From the NCBI GenBank assembly GCA_025060535.1, contig JANXCA010000010.1, positions 1-34,861 on the forward strand: a DNA stretch of 34,861 nt. Direction: 5' to 3'. How positions within the stretch are numbered: the stretch's first letter is position 1; every line of letters starts with the position of its first letter. The notes beneath the pieces were generated by a model. It had not been told where the DNA came from and did not search any database. It saw only the letters and a list, made by a program, of their open reading frames with translations. This document shows, one piece after another, positions 16,004 through 26,188 of the stretch. Both the position numbers and the translations under genes were made by a program. This DNA comes from Endomicrobiia bacterium (lineage in GTDB: Bacteria; Elusimicrobiota; Endomicrobiia; DTEH01).

Positions 16004-19000
16004 CTAAAACCTTATAACCACTTGAGCATTAATACCAAAATTGTAATTTGTTTCTGTTTTTACTACTCTATTTATGTTTATATCAGAACCTAACCCTAAT
16101 GTGACGTTTATATAATCAGATATATTATAATCTCCTCTTATAGAAATACCTAAATTATCCGTATTATTTCTTGCAATATCTATAGGACTTTTTTTATGAA
16201 CATAATTAAATGTAGAATTTATTCTTAATCTATTTTTCAACGGTAACCTTTTACCAAATAACACAATACCATCCTGTTGTGGTACCAAGTCAGCATAATA
16301 AGAAACACCAAAACTATTAGTGGTTATATCTTTAGTAGGCAAACCCCTTGCATCTTTAGAATACTCTTTTCTATATTCATATCTTGGTGTTAATCTCTGT
16401 CCAAAAAATGGTAAACCTACTTGTAAAGTGACGATATCTGTAAAAGAATCTAATACTTTTAGTTTTAACAAAAAATTATAATTAGTAGTAGAGATATTTT
16501 CATAACTTGACAAAATATTATAGTTTTCCATAAAAATAAAACTTATCATTTCCTTATGTCTTATATTCCGTTCTAAGCTTACTTTCTTAATTTCAGTAGT
16601 TCTATGTGTGTATACTAAATCTAACTTAGTATCTTTTAGTACTTTCTTCTTTTTCAAGAAAACTTCCAATAAAGTTTCAAAGCCGTAAAATGTCCAACTT
16701 AAATCTGGCCATACTTTCGTATATGTTAAAGTTTTTGTTTGAGTTTCTTCTCTCTCCTCTAAAGCATCTGAATAAGATAAATTCATATCTGTTTTAGTTA
16801 AAAATGAAAAAGGTCCTTTAAAATTAAAACCTTCAAACAATTTCCAAGTAGTATTTACCCTTTGTTCTTTTCTTTCTAACATCCTGGTTCTTGAAAGTGA
16901 ATATGTTGAGATTTCAAATTTATACCATAATAGATTTAAATTATTGAAACTATATATGTTAAGTGTAGATATATCCTTTGAAAGCTTCTCATATTTATCC
17001 GATGCGATGACAGAGAAATTATAATTTAATCTTAAGGTATTAAAATGTCTCAATTTTATTAAATCCTTAGGTGAAAATCCTACATTAAAATTACTGTTTG
17101 CATTTCTCGTAATGTCTTTTTTGTTTGAAATTGGGAAATTATAATCTTCAATTACATCTATTTTATAACTAAAAAATGGTTTAAAAAAAGGGACTATATC
17201 AATATTAGAATCAAAAGAAAAATTATTTTCATTCCTTTTTTCATAGGAACTAATAATTATAGAATAAGGGGTATAATACATCTGATATGTGTTTTGTAAA
17301 TTATACAAAGTAAAAAAAGTAAGATTACCGTAATACTCAACTGGATTAACATTATTTTGAAGTATAGGCAATTTAATATCCTTATTAACATCATAATTAA
17401 ATCTTCTTAACTCGGAAAAAGTATTTTTATTACTTAAATTTAAATTAAATCTTAATTTGTCCCAAAAATTAAACGGTAAACCTAAATTAGAAAATTTTGT
17501 ATTATCTAAAATTGGAATGGATGTAGAATAATTTAACTCCCAAGGATACAACAGAAATTTTTCTTCTCCATAAGTAAAAGATATATTTTCAATAGGTAAA
17601 TATTTGCTAAAAGGATTTCTATAATTAAAAGTTGCTCTTAAGCTGTCTTTTATATCAGTTCTAGATAAAGCTGTAGTAGATGTGACAGACTTTGAATAAT
17701 TAATATTTAAAGATGGTAGTTTAGATAATATAACTCCTATATTAAAGTTACCTTCTGTAGAAGTACGTTTTCCTTCTTCATATTTTGAAATTAACTCACC
17801 CGCTTTTAAAGCAGAAGGAGTAACAGTTTGGTTTTGTCTTGCTTGAAAATTTATAGGTAAAAATTTCAACTTTGTAAAGTTAAAAAAACTTGAAATAGAA
17901 GTGTTGTCTTGATTAGTAATTGCTGAAGTAAATGTTTCAAATCTCCTGTCAATTGTTCTATATGTAGCACCAAAGTTTATCCAATTCGGAACACTAAAAT
18001 TAAAATCCAATTTTTTAGCTATTCCTTTTTTTGACCAACTTTTTGAAAGGTATATATCATTTATATAAATTATCCCACTCTGTGGTGTGTTCAGTGGATT
18101 TTCTAAAATTATTTCCAACCTTGTTATTGCTTGGAGATTTGGAGTCCCTATTTTTTTACAGATACCTCCAGTAGGATTATTTTCAGAAACACTCCATTCA
18201 TCAGGTATGTTATCTCTATTAATATCAACCTGTTCAATAGTAAATCTAATCCAGTCAGACAAAGAAGATATTGTGGTAGTTGAGTATTCTAAGTAGTTAT
18301 TTATATCAGTATACAATCTAATTTTTAAGATAATATTGTTTGAAGTTTTATTAAATATAAAAAAATTAAAATTGCGATGGAATGTGTAATCTTGTCTCTG
18401 TGAATACAATAAACTTACTACAGATGAGGAACCTAAAGTGTCAAATTTATATTCTATAGCTAAAGATTGTTCTATTTTTGTTTGTTGATATAAACTACCA
18501 TATATAGAAGAGTATTCCTCAAGTTCAGTAAGTTTTTTATATGAACGATCATTTTCATTATTTACTGCAAATATCTTAGTATTTTGTGGAGTTAAAATTT
18601 CAAATTTATTACCAACTATTGAGATTTTTGCAATCTTTAAAACTCCTGATTTATTATATCCTCTTATTCTTAACCTTAAGTTTTTAACATCACTCCATAA
18701 AGTTTTGTTTGTTATTTCTACAGGAACTATAGTTGATGTCCAGCCTGTAAAATTTAAATCTGATATTTTAAAGCTACCTGCAATTTTGTCTGTGGTATTT
18801 AAAACTCCATCAGTATCAAAGTCTTCTGTATCTAATCTTCCATTTTTGGCACCAATAAAAAATTTTTCATTATTTTTTTCATACTCAAAACCAATATCCT
18901 CATCAATATCTAATCTTCCATTTAAATTTTTATCTTCTGTATCTAACTTACCATCATTATCAATGTCTTCAGATGTATGTCCCAAATCTAAGTAAAACTC

Positions 19001-21205
19001 TCCACCTCCAGCGTTGCTGTAGTATTCAATCTCTATATACATTTTTTTTGAAAAATCCAAACCTGTTTTTGAAAAATTATATATTAAAGCCACTTCTGAA
19101 GAACTATATAGCTGATAATTTATCTTTAAAACCTGTTGTTTTTCTAAAGTTGTTTCTCTATTGGGATTTATTTCTTTGACTGGTACCTCCTCATTTTCCC
19201 AAGAAAGTTCACCTCCTATAATTTTATCTAATTTTTCATCATATATGCCAGGAATATATACATAGCTACAGCTTCCATAATTCCACATATGTCTATATGT
19301 TGATACACTATCTTCTAAGGTTATACCTTCCATATTTTCAACTACTGCTTTATCCCATATATTTGGATTTTTTTCATTTTCAGCGTATTCACCAGATATA
19401 GAATTGATAACAAAAGGAATCAACGGTAGTTTCACATCAACAAATCTTGCATCTACCTCCCATACTTGTAATGAACTTGGAGTGTTTCTTAAATCAGGAA
19501 CACTTGTACCTTTAGAAGGCAAGTTCCCAATCCAACTGCTCCCTACAAAAATTTTTTTATGAAGTGGTATTTCTATTCTACCACCAGCAAGTGTTTCTCC
19601 TCCTTGAAGTCCTAACATGCTATATTCATAACTTGCTTCTATGACACTGTTTTCTGTAATCATTTCCTCTTTTAGAAATGTTATAAATCCAGAATCATAA
19701 TCAATCCAATAATCAATGTTCCTTTGAAGAATCTTTCCATCAATTACTATTCTTTCAGAGTATGGTACAATAAATGGTTTTAAAAAATATGTTTTAATTC
19801 TATATCTATATTCTATAAGTATATCATATCTACTTATAGGATTTTTTTCATAACAGTCATCTGCAAACGGCTTATCAGAAACAAAATAAAACTCCCCATT
19901 TTCAAAATCAACAATTATATCTCCTATATTACCAGTTTTATATACTGGAATCGGTTTATCTCCTGGTTGGATTCTATCCACTGAGGGGTCTAATATTCTT
20001 GAGCTTTTGTCCGTAATTTTTAATAAAAAATTTCCTGTACCATCATCTCTTACTATATTAGTTCTTCCTATTGAATATCTGTTTAGTAGCTCCGTAGTAA
20101 AAATTTCATCTTTATCCTTGATTAAGATATAATTTGTGGTTCCTAAAAGTTCTCTTAAAGAAAGATTTGTATTTTCGTCTATGTAATCCACAGCAATTAT
20201 CCAATTTTGCTGAATTGTTCTATTAGGTAAAGTAAAAGTTACAATACCCTTTGCATAATCAACAACAAAATCCCTCCCTAATGCTAACTGCTCAAATTTA
20301 CCTGTATAAGTATAAGTCGAAACGCCAAAAGCTACAGCGGTAAGTTCCACTAAAGTAGCAGGATCTCTTTGAGGGTCTAAAGTATCTAAAAATATTTTTA
20401 CAGAATCTTTTTTTATTTTATGATTATTAAAGGATATTCTATAAAATTTCCTTCTTATATATGAAGTATCGAATAAAATTCTTCTTTCAAACTCTAATTT
20501 GCCAGTAAACCTTTTTGTTTCAAAATTTCCCTTTGATTGTGATGCAATTAAATATAATTTTGCATTTTTATACTGACCTGTAGCTTTTATTCCAAAAACC
20601 TGTCTTGAATATCCTACAAATTCCGTATTTGGAATACTTAACTGAATATCACCAAAAGCAACTTCTTGAATAAAAGCTCCTGGTTTTGCCTTGTATCCAA
20701 CAGCACCAGGTCCTACATCAACTCCTTCACCCCTATAAATTATAGAAATGTCTCTTTTATCAGGTTGTGTGTCATCAATGTCAATATTAACGTCAACATT
20801 TTTTCCAACTTTACCTTTTACACTTACTTGTAACTCTTGCTTCATATTTATATCTGTTCTGTTATATTCAGGTCTATAAGGATAATAAAGATTTTTTATC
20901 TCCATACCAATAAGTTTACGACCTGCAATAGAAAGTTGAGTTCCTTCCATAAATTCTATTGTAGTAGGAGCAACAACCGGTGGCCTTGCCGGAAGTGTTG
21001 ATTTTTCTTCTTCATAAAGAGGCACACCGCTCTCTATACTTTCCCTAACATTATTCCATTTTTTTTGGTCAAATTTGAAAATAGAGTTATAGGTAGTTGT
21101 CGAAGTGCTTATGTTTGTATTTATGTTTATATTTTCAGATTGTGCAAATACTAAACAAGTAGTAAACAATAGAAATAAATATAACGAAATTATTTTGTTT
21201 GTCAT
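16004..21205 (-). CDS. SprA-like giant outer-membrane/cell-surface protein (T9SS translocon-related family)
   Basis: 1733 aa with signal peptide; SprA-type segments GTQLSIAGRKLIGMEIKNLYYPYRPEYNRTDINMKQELQVSVKGKVGKNVDVNIDIDDTQPDKRDISIIYRGEGVDVGPGAVGYKAKPGAFIQEVAFGDIQLSIPNTEFVGYSRQVFGIKATGQY; strand-rich C-terminus ending in F. Confidence 0.75.
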   Translation of the reverse strand: MTNKIISLYLFLLFTTCLVFAQSENININTNISTSTTTYNSIFKFDQKKWNNVRESIESGVPLYEEEKSTLPARPPVVAPTTIEFMEGTQLSIAGRKLIGMEIKNLYYPYRPEYNRTDINMKQELQVSVKGKVGKNVDVNIDIDDTQPDKRDISIIYRGEGVDVGPGAVGYKAKPGAFIQEVAFGDIQLSIPNTEFVGYSRQVFGIKATGQYKNAKLYLIASQSKGNFETKRFTGKLEFERRILFDTSYIRRKFYRISFNNHKIKKDSVKIFLDTLDPQRDPATLVELTAVAFGVSTYTYTGKFEQLALGRDFVVDYAKGIVTFTLPNRTIQQNWIIAVDYIDENTNLSLRELLGTTNYILIKDKDEIFTTELLNRYSIGRTNIVRDDGTGNFLLKITDKSSRILDPSVDRIQPGDKPIPVYKTGNIGDIIVDFENGEFYFVSDKPFADDCYEKNPISRYDILIEYRYRIKTYFLKPFIVPYSERIVIDGKILQRNIDYWIDYDSGFITFLKEEMITENSVIEASYEYSMLGLQGGETLAGGRIEIPLHKKIFVGSSWIGNLPSKGTSVPDLRNTPSSLQVWEVDARFVDVKLPLIPFVINSISGEYAENEKNPNIWDKAVVENMEGITLEDSVSTYRHMWNYGSCSYVYIPGIYDEKLDKIIGGELSWENEEVPVKEINPNRETTLEKQQVLKINYQLYSSSEVALIYNFSKTGLDFSKKMYIEIEYYSNAGGGEFYLDLGHTSEDIDNDGKLDTEDKNLNGRLDIDEDIGFEYEKNNEKFFIGAKNGRLDTEDFDTDGVLNTTDKIAGSFKISDLNFTGWTSTIVPVEITNKTLWSDVKNLRLRIRGYNKSGVLKIAKISIVGNKFEILTPQNTKIFAVNNENDRSYKKLTELEEYSSIYGSLYQQTKIEQSLAIEYKFDTLGSSSVVSLLYSQRQDYTFHRNFNFFIFNKTSNNIILKIRLYTDINNYLEYSTTTISSLSDWIRFTIEQVDINRDNIPDEWSVSENNPTGGICKKIGTPNLQAITRLEIILENPLNTPQSGIIYINDIYLSKSWSKKGIAKKLDFNFSVPNWINFGATYRTIDRRFETFTSAITNQDNTSISSFFNFTKLKFLPINFQARQNQTVTPSALKAGELISKYEEGKRTSTEGNFNIGVILSKLPSLNINYSKSVTSTTALSRTDIKDSLRATFNYRNPFSKYLPIENISFTYGEEKFLLYPWELNYSTSIPILDNTKFSNLGLPFNFWDKLRFNLNLSNKNTFSELRRFNYDVNKDIKLPILQNNVNPVEYYGNLTFFTLYNLQNTYQMYYTPYSIIISSYEKRNENNFSFDSNIDIVPFFKPFFSYKIDVIEDYNFPISNKKDITRNANSNFNVGFSPKDLIKLRHFNTLRLNYNFSVIASDKYEKLSKDISTLNIYSFNNLNLLWYKFEISTYSLSRTRMLERKEQRVNTTWKLFEGFNFKGPFSFLTKTDMNLSYSDALEEREETQTKTLTYTKVWPDLSWTFYGFETLLEVFLKKKKVLKDTKLDLVYTHRTTEIKKVSLERNIRHKEMISFIFMENYNILSSYENISTTNYNFLLKLKVLDSFTDIVTLQVGLPFFGQRLTPRYEYRKEYSKDARGLPTKDITTNSFGVSYYADLVPQQDGIVLFGKRLPLKNRLRINSTFNYVHKKSPIDIARNNTDNLGISIRGDYNISDYINVTLGLGSDININRVVKTETNYNFGINAQVVIRF

Positions 21206-21221
21206 AATATAGAATAAAAAT

Positions 21222-21250
21222 TTGAATAATTATACAATTTTTTATATAAT
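21222..21250 (+). promoter_or_regulatory. Possible sigma70-like promoter for the lptF-type gene
   Basis: TTGAAT (21222-21227), 17 nt, TATAAT (21245-21250), in the divergent intergenic region. The region is nearly pure A/T, so chance matches are likely. Confidence 0.35.
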
Positions 21251-21286
21251 TTTTGTATATTTTTAAATAATTTTATTATGTAAAAA

Positions 21287-22426
21287 ATGAAAATAGTAAA
21301 TAAATATATAGTTTCAAATTTCGTTTCTACTTTTTATACTTACTTATTTATAACTGCTTTTTTAATTTTTATAAATTATATCTATCAAATTCTTAATTCT
21401 TTACTGCTTCATAGACCAAACTCTCACATAATACTCAACTTACTTCTTCATTTACTTCCTTCAGTATTATCCTTAACAATTCCTATAACATTTTTGTTGT
21501 CTGTAATTATGTGTTTGTCTATTCTAAATGAAAATAAAGAAATTTTAACACTACATACTATGGGTTTAAGCAAGATCTATTATACCAAATATCTATTATT
21601 AATTTCATCAATTATAGCAGTATTACTTGTATACTTTAACGGCTATATAGTTCCTAGAAGTTATAAAAATTTTAAATTTATATATTTTAAACAGATAGTT
21701 TCTAAACCATTTATTAGTTTCCAAAATAATGGTGTTATAAACTTGCAGAATAAAAAGATTTATACTCAAAAAGTAGAAAAAGATAGTATTTTTGGAGTTT
21801 ATATTCATAATTTTATAGATGATACCTCAATCCAAACAATATATGCGAAGAAAGCAAATATTTATGCAGATATAAACGGCAACTTAATACTTTACTTATT
21901 TGACGGAAAAATAACTATGTTTAATCCTCAACTTCCAAACGAAATTTTAAATTTAGTTTTCAAACAGTATAAATTTTTTGTTTATAAATCAGAAATAAAT
22001 AAATTTATTCCTTATAATAAAACATTTAGAGAAATGGACAATAGAGAACTTCTTGAAGAATTTAACAATTCCCAATTACCAAAATATAAAAAATTAGTTT
22101 TGTCAGAATATTTTCTAAGATATACTTTGTCCTTTAGTGTATTGTTTTTTTCAATTATTGGAATATATTTAGGCACTAAAATTAAAAAAAGTGCAAGGTC
22201 TGTTAGTTTTGTTGTTTCAATACTAGTTATTTTAATATATTACTTCCTATTATCCACAAGTATAACCATAATAGAAAGAATAGAAGAACTTCCTCTCTCA
22301 TTTATATCAGTTGGAACAGTTATGCAAATCCCTAATTTTACAATGATACTATTATGTGTTTTTATTTCTATAAGTCAGAAAATATATGAAAATATTAAGA
22401 AAATATATACTGGTAGAATTTTTTAA
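21287..22426 (+). CDS. LptF/LptG-family (YjgP/YjgQ) permease
   Basis: N-terminal KYIVSNFVSTFYTYLFI, LTIPITFLLSVIMCLSILNENKEILTLHTMGLS, central soluble domain, C-terminal TM segments. Confidence 0.88.
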   Translation: MKIVNKYIVSNFVSTFYTYLFITAFLIFINYIYQILNSLLLHRPNSHIILNLLLHLLPSVLSLTIPITFLLSVIMCLSILNENKEILTLHTMGLSKIYYTKYLLLISSIIAVLLVYFNGYIVPRSYKNFKFIYFKQIVSKPFISFQNNGVINLQNKKIYTQKVEKDSIFGVYIHNFIDDTSIQTIYAKKANIYADINGNLILYLFDGKITMFNPQLPNEILNLVFKQYKFFVYKSEINKFIPYNKTFREMDNRELLEEFNNSQLPKYKKLVLSEYFLRYTLSFSVLFFSIIGIYLGTKIKKSARSVSFVVSILVILIYYFLLSTSITIIERIEELPLSFISVGTVMQIPNFTMILLCVFISISQKIYENIKKIYTGRIF

Positions 22427-23465
22427 ATTACTTATACCTGTAAGCCTTTTTTTAATTTTAATCTTTGCTTTATCTGAATTTTTTTGGAGATTGCCTGATT
22501 TTATTTCACATAAAACACCTTATTATTATATTATTTATTACCTATCACTTCATGTACCACTGTGGTTTGTTCAAACCTTACCTATAGCAGTTATGTTAAC
22601 AACTTTACTTCTTATTACACACTTACAATATACAAGAGAACTTATTTCAATCAAAACCTTAGGAATAAACACAAGAAGTTTTTTTTCTATATTACTTATA
22701 TTAGGTATCATATTCAGTGCAATTTCTTTTTATGTATATGACAATTTAGCAACAAAGCTATTTAATAAAGCTCAACTGTTTTTTAATATAAAGATAAAGG
22801 AAATACCACAATTTTCCTCTTTATTAAAAAACTTATTTTATTATGACAATAAAAATAATGCTTTTATTTATATAGGAGAATACGATCCACATAATAAAAA
22901 AATAAAAAACTGGTTTGTAGAAAAATTTAATGATGGATTTTTGGAATTAAATATAATTTCTCCTTATGGGATTAAAAAAGATAACATAGTAGAACTAAAA
23001 GATTGTATAATTTATAAATATAAAAAAAATAAATTTTTATCACAGACAAAAATTTCCACTTATGAGTATGCTTTACCAATAGATATTGAAAATTTTCAAT
23101 ACGATTATCATACTATGCAATTAGATCAAAAAAACATACAAGAAATTAAAAAAATAATTGAGTTTATGAAGTATAAAGGTGATACCCCTGCGAGATTTCT
23201 TACAGAAATTTATTTCAGGTATGCTATAACTTTCTTAAATTTTATTGTAATACTTTTTGCTATTCCTTTAGCACAGATAAAAGCTACAAAATATGGAAGT
23301 CTTGTCAGTTTCATATATACCATAACAACTTTAATAGTTTATTGGATAGTTCTATCAATTTTTAGAGTTGTGTGTGAAATTGGAATTTTATCTCATTTTT
23401 ATATTTGGGTACCTAATTTTTTATTTATTATTATAGGAACTTTATTATACTTAAAAGTTAAGTAA
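22386..23465 (+). CDS. LptF/LptG-family (YjgP/YjgQ) permease, second member
   Basis: MKILRKYILVEFFKLLIPVSLFLILIF, QTLPIAVMLTTLLLITHLQYTRELISIKTLGI; same architecture as the preceding gene; overlaps it by 41 nt. Confidence 0.88.
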   Translation: MKILRKYILVEFFKLLIPVSLFLILIFALSEFFWRLPDFISHKTPYYYIIYYLSLHVPLWFVQTLPIAVMLTTLLLITHLQYTRELISIKTLGINTRSFFSILLILGIIFSAISFYVYDNLATKLFNKAQLFFNIKIKEIPQFSSLLKNLFYYDNKNNAFIYIGEYDPHNKKIKNWFVEKFNDGFLELNIISPYGIKKDNIVELKDCIIYKYKKNKFLSQTKISTYEYALPIDIENFQYDYHTMQLDQKNIQEIKKIIEFMKYKGDTPARFLTEIYFRYAITFLNFIVILFAIPLAQIKATKYGSLVSFIYTITTLIVYWIVLSIFRVVCEIGILSHFYIWVPNFLFIIIGTLLYLKVK

Positions 23466-23476
23466 CTTAAATACTT

Positions 23477-24364
23477 TTAATATAACAAGCCAATTTGAAT
23501 AGCATGAGTTGACTGTAGATATTTATGATTACTAAAGGAATAAGATATCAAAAAATTATAAAATTCTAATTCTACTCCACTACCTATACTATAATTATTA
23601 TGAATGTCAAACACATATCCTAAATTTAAATTTAATTTCTTCCTAAAATCTTTTGAAGTATAAATGTTTATAATGTATGACAGTTTATACTTAGAATTTC
23701 TTTTAATAAACATATCCTCATAACCAAAAATTAACATACTTTCTGAGATTTTAAAACCTAAACCAAAATTATAAACAAAATCTTTACTTGTACTTATACT
23801 CTTTATTATACTACCTATTTTTATTGCTTTAAAAATTTTATTTTTAAATTTCAAGTCATAAATCAAACCGTTACTAAATCCGAAATAAATAACTTCTATA
23901 TTTATTTTTTCTAAAAATATATAACCACTAAATCCTAACTGCAAAGTATTACCTTCATCATCTAACAACTTAGCCGCAACTCCTAAGGAGGTTATGCCAT
24001 ATAAATACTCAAAAGTCTCATTTGTTAAAACTCCATCTATGTCTCTAAAGTTTATTTCACCAGATGTAAACCTTCCAAATACCAAGCCTATACCAATTTT
24101 GTTATCCACAATAGTAGAAATACTTAAAAGATCATAAGTAGTCATTCCGTAATAAAATATCTTGGTATATTCTGAATTATATTGTGATTTTAAGTTAACT
24201 AACAAAGAAGGATTAGTTATTACGCTAAATCCATTATTTTCTACAATAGATAATTCACTTGCTATCGTTTTACAAGTAGGAATACTTATTATTGCAACGT
24301 TATTAGAAAAAATTTGAAAAAATAATATGAATAAACTAATAATAACAAAAAACAATTTATCCAT
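23477..24364 (-). CDS. PorV/PorQ-like outer-membrane beta-barrel protein
   Basis: Signal peptide; ENNGFSVITNPSLLVNL resembles the (A)NPAGLA region of PorV-type barrels; strand pattern throughout; sits next to a CTD-bearing protease. Confidence 0.55.
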   Translation of the reverse strand: MDKLFFVIISLFILFFQIFSNNVAIISIPTCKTIASELSIVENNGFSVITNPSLLVNLKSQYNSEYTKIFYYGMTTYDLLSISTIVDNKIGIGLVFGRFTSGEINFRDIDGVLTNETFEYLYGITSLGVAAKLLDDEGNTLQLGFSGYIFLEKINIEVIYFGFSNGLIYDLKFKNKIFKAIKIGSIIKSISTSKDFVYNFGLGFKISESMLIFGYEDMFIKRNSKYKLSYIINIYTSKDFRKKLNLNLGYVFDIHNNYSIGSGVELEFYNFLISYSFSNHKYLQSTHAIQIGLLY

Positions 24365-24367
24365 TGT

Positions 24368-26188
24368 CTATTTTTTAATTACAAACTTATCTATAACAGT
24401 ATTGTATTTTGATTTAAAACATACAAAATAAAGCCCAGCAGACAATTGACCATTTTCTTCTTTTAAATCCCACAACTCTTCATAATATCCTGCTACAGAA
24501 TGATATCTTTCTATCATTTTTACTAAATTGCCAACTAAATCAAAAACCAATATTTTAATATCTGTGGGCTCATCAATGTGATATCTAAAAGAAATTTTTG
24601 GTAGCTTGTTATAATCTAAATAATTGTTACCAATTATAAATTCATTCTTTTTTACAACTAAAGCAGGATTATATCTTAACACAATATCTTTTATTGTTAA
24701 TTTATCCTCTTCAACTATAAAGGTATCTTTATAATCTAAGTAATTAACTAATTCACATCTTAAATTCCAACTTCCAGTTGAAAGTTCTATCATACAGTGA
24801 CCTTTTATAGAAAAACTATATGTAGATTGAGAATTATTATATACATATACCTTTACATTATCTAAATATCTCCCATCTAATGTCATAATTTTTGCTAATA
24901 TACCTGATATTGACACAATATTAAAATTTACAAAATTATTCAATAAAGTTATTTCTGTAATATTAGTATTTATCGGTTGACCATTATAGGCAGTAACATT
25001 ATATTGTTGAGGAACAAAGTTAACAACATTTTTAGTACCTGGAAAAGGGTCTCCGGCGTCATTCTTATCTTTACCAAGCAAACTCTTATCAGCTGCAATT
25101 AAATCAACAGCCAAATGTGGAACCCCAGAGTTTATGTCATTGTTTTTTAATCTAATTGGAGAAGTCGCTATTTCATCATCTATTTTCCATATCAAAAGCC
25201 CACTACCAGGTAAACCTTCATCAAATCCTATTTGTGTTCTATATTCTAACAAAAAATATTCACTTTCTGGATTATCAGATGTTAAAATCTTTATTTTAAC
25301 AGCAGACGATGAACTCTCAACATTTTCTAAGAATATGTTCCTTACCGTGGAGCTTATTACTATTGGTTCTAACCAACCCAAAAAGTACTTACACCATGCT
25401 GATAAGTGAGAAGGTTTTGAACCTTGAGGAGAGCCTAGCCATACACCATTATCCATTAAACACCAACATCCCACTATACTTTCTTGCTCATAGTATAAAT
25501 CAGGAAGTCCTAACTGATGTGCAAACTCATGACAGACTACTCCTAAGGGTGAAGCTCCATATTCTTTTTCAGGTACTATTGTACCATCTGTAAAACCATT
25601 TACTGGAACTTCCCAATCAATATATACAGACCATATATCTTGTGGATTATTAGTAGATTCATTTCCATATCCTGCATGAAACACCATTACATAATCATAA
25701 AGGGTTGCGTTTACTGCAGTCCCTGTAATTGAAATAGCATCTTTAACTAATTGAGCTAATCTTGACTCTGTATCTTCTCCATAATATCCCATATTTCTGG
25801 ACAAAGTATATGGGAGCTCTTCACCTGTTAAAGTATTAGATGTTCCACCGTCATAAAAAAAAGTATAATCAAGTTTCAATTTACCATAAGATACTTCTTC
25901 ATAATAGTTCACAAATTGAGAAAAAATTTGTTGTGCTTGTTCATGCCAACCAAATGAAAATTTTTTATCTGGAAAATCTACAATTATCACTGCAATTTTT
26001 TTAATACCAGTAGTGTTTAACAAATCTGCTCTTTTAACTTTAGGAGCAAATTTCAAATCGGATGAATAATTAATCTTTACTTTACTTTTAGGAAAATTTC
26101 TTATTTTTTTATCATATAAATGAATAACTGTAGAATTTAATCTAACAGTAAATAAAAAAAATAAAAAAAATAAAATTAATTTTCTCAT
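24368..26188 (-). CDS. M6-family (immune inhibitor A-like) metalloprotease with C-terminal FlgD-like/T9SS type A-like domain
   Basis: Signal peptide; HEFAHQLGLPDLYYE (HExxHxxGxxD); C-terminal IKILVFDLVGNLVKMIERYHSVAGYYEELWDLKEENGQLSAGLYFVCFKSKYNTVIDKFVIKK. Confidence 0.88.
   Translation of the reverse strand: MRKLILFFLFFLFTVRLNSTVIHLYDKKIRNFPKSKVKINYSSDLKFAPKVKRADLLNTTGIKKIAVIIVDFPDKKFSFGWHEQAQQIFSQFVNYYEEVSYGKLKLDYTFFYDGGTSNTLTGEELPYTLSRNMGYYGEDTESRLAQLVKDAISITGTAVNATLYDYVMVFHAGYGNESTNNPQDIWSVYIDWEVPVNGFTDGTIVPEKEYGASPLGVVCHEFAHQLGLPDLYYEQESIVGCWCLMDNGVWLGSPQGSKPSHLSAWCKYFLGWLEPIVISSTVRNIFLENVESSSSAVKIKILTSDNPESEYFLLEYRTQIGFDEGLPGSGLLIWKIDDEIATSPIRLKNNDINSGVPHLAVDLIAADKSLLGKDKNDAGDPFPGTKNVVNFVPQQYNVTAYNGQPINTNITEITLLNNFVNFNIVSISGILAKIMTLDGRYLDNVKVYVYNNSQSTYSFSIKGHCMIELSTGSWNLRCELVNYLDYKDTFIVEEDKLTIKDIVLRYNPALVVKKNEFIIGNNYLDYNKLPKISFRYHIDEPTDIKILVFDLVGNLVKMIERYHSVAGYYEELWDLKEENGQLSAGLYFVCFKSKYNTVIDKFVIKK

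Noticed and set aside
18087-19179. Plus-strand ORFs opposite the SprA-like gene
   Set aside because: Shadow ORFs; Ser/Leu/Pro-biased translations typical of antisense AT-rich coding.
21206-21286. Very AT-rich divergent intergenic region as an origin or curved-DNA element
   Set aside because: Only about 80 bp, no DnaA-box-like repeats recognised; adequately explained as a divergent promoter region.
25134-25593. Plus-strand ORFs opposite the M6 protease
   Set aside because: Antisense to the conserved HExxH catalytic region; no supporting motif.
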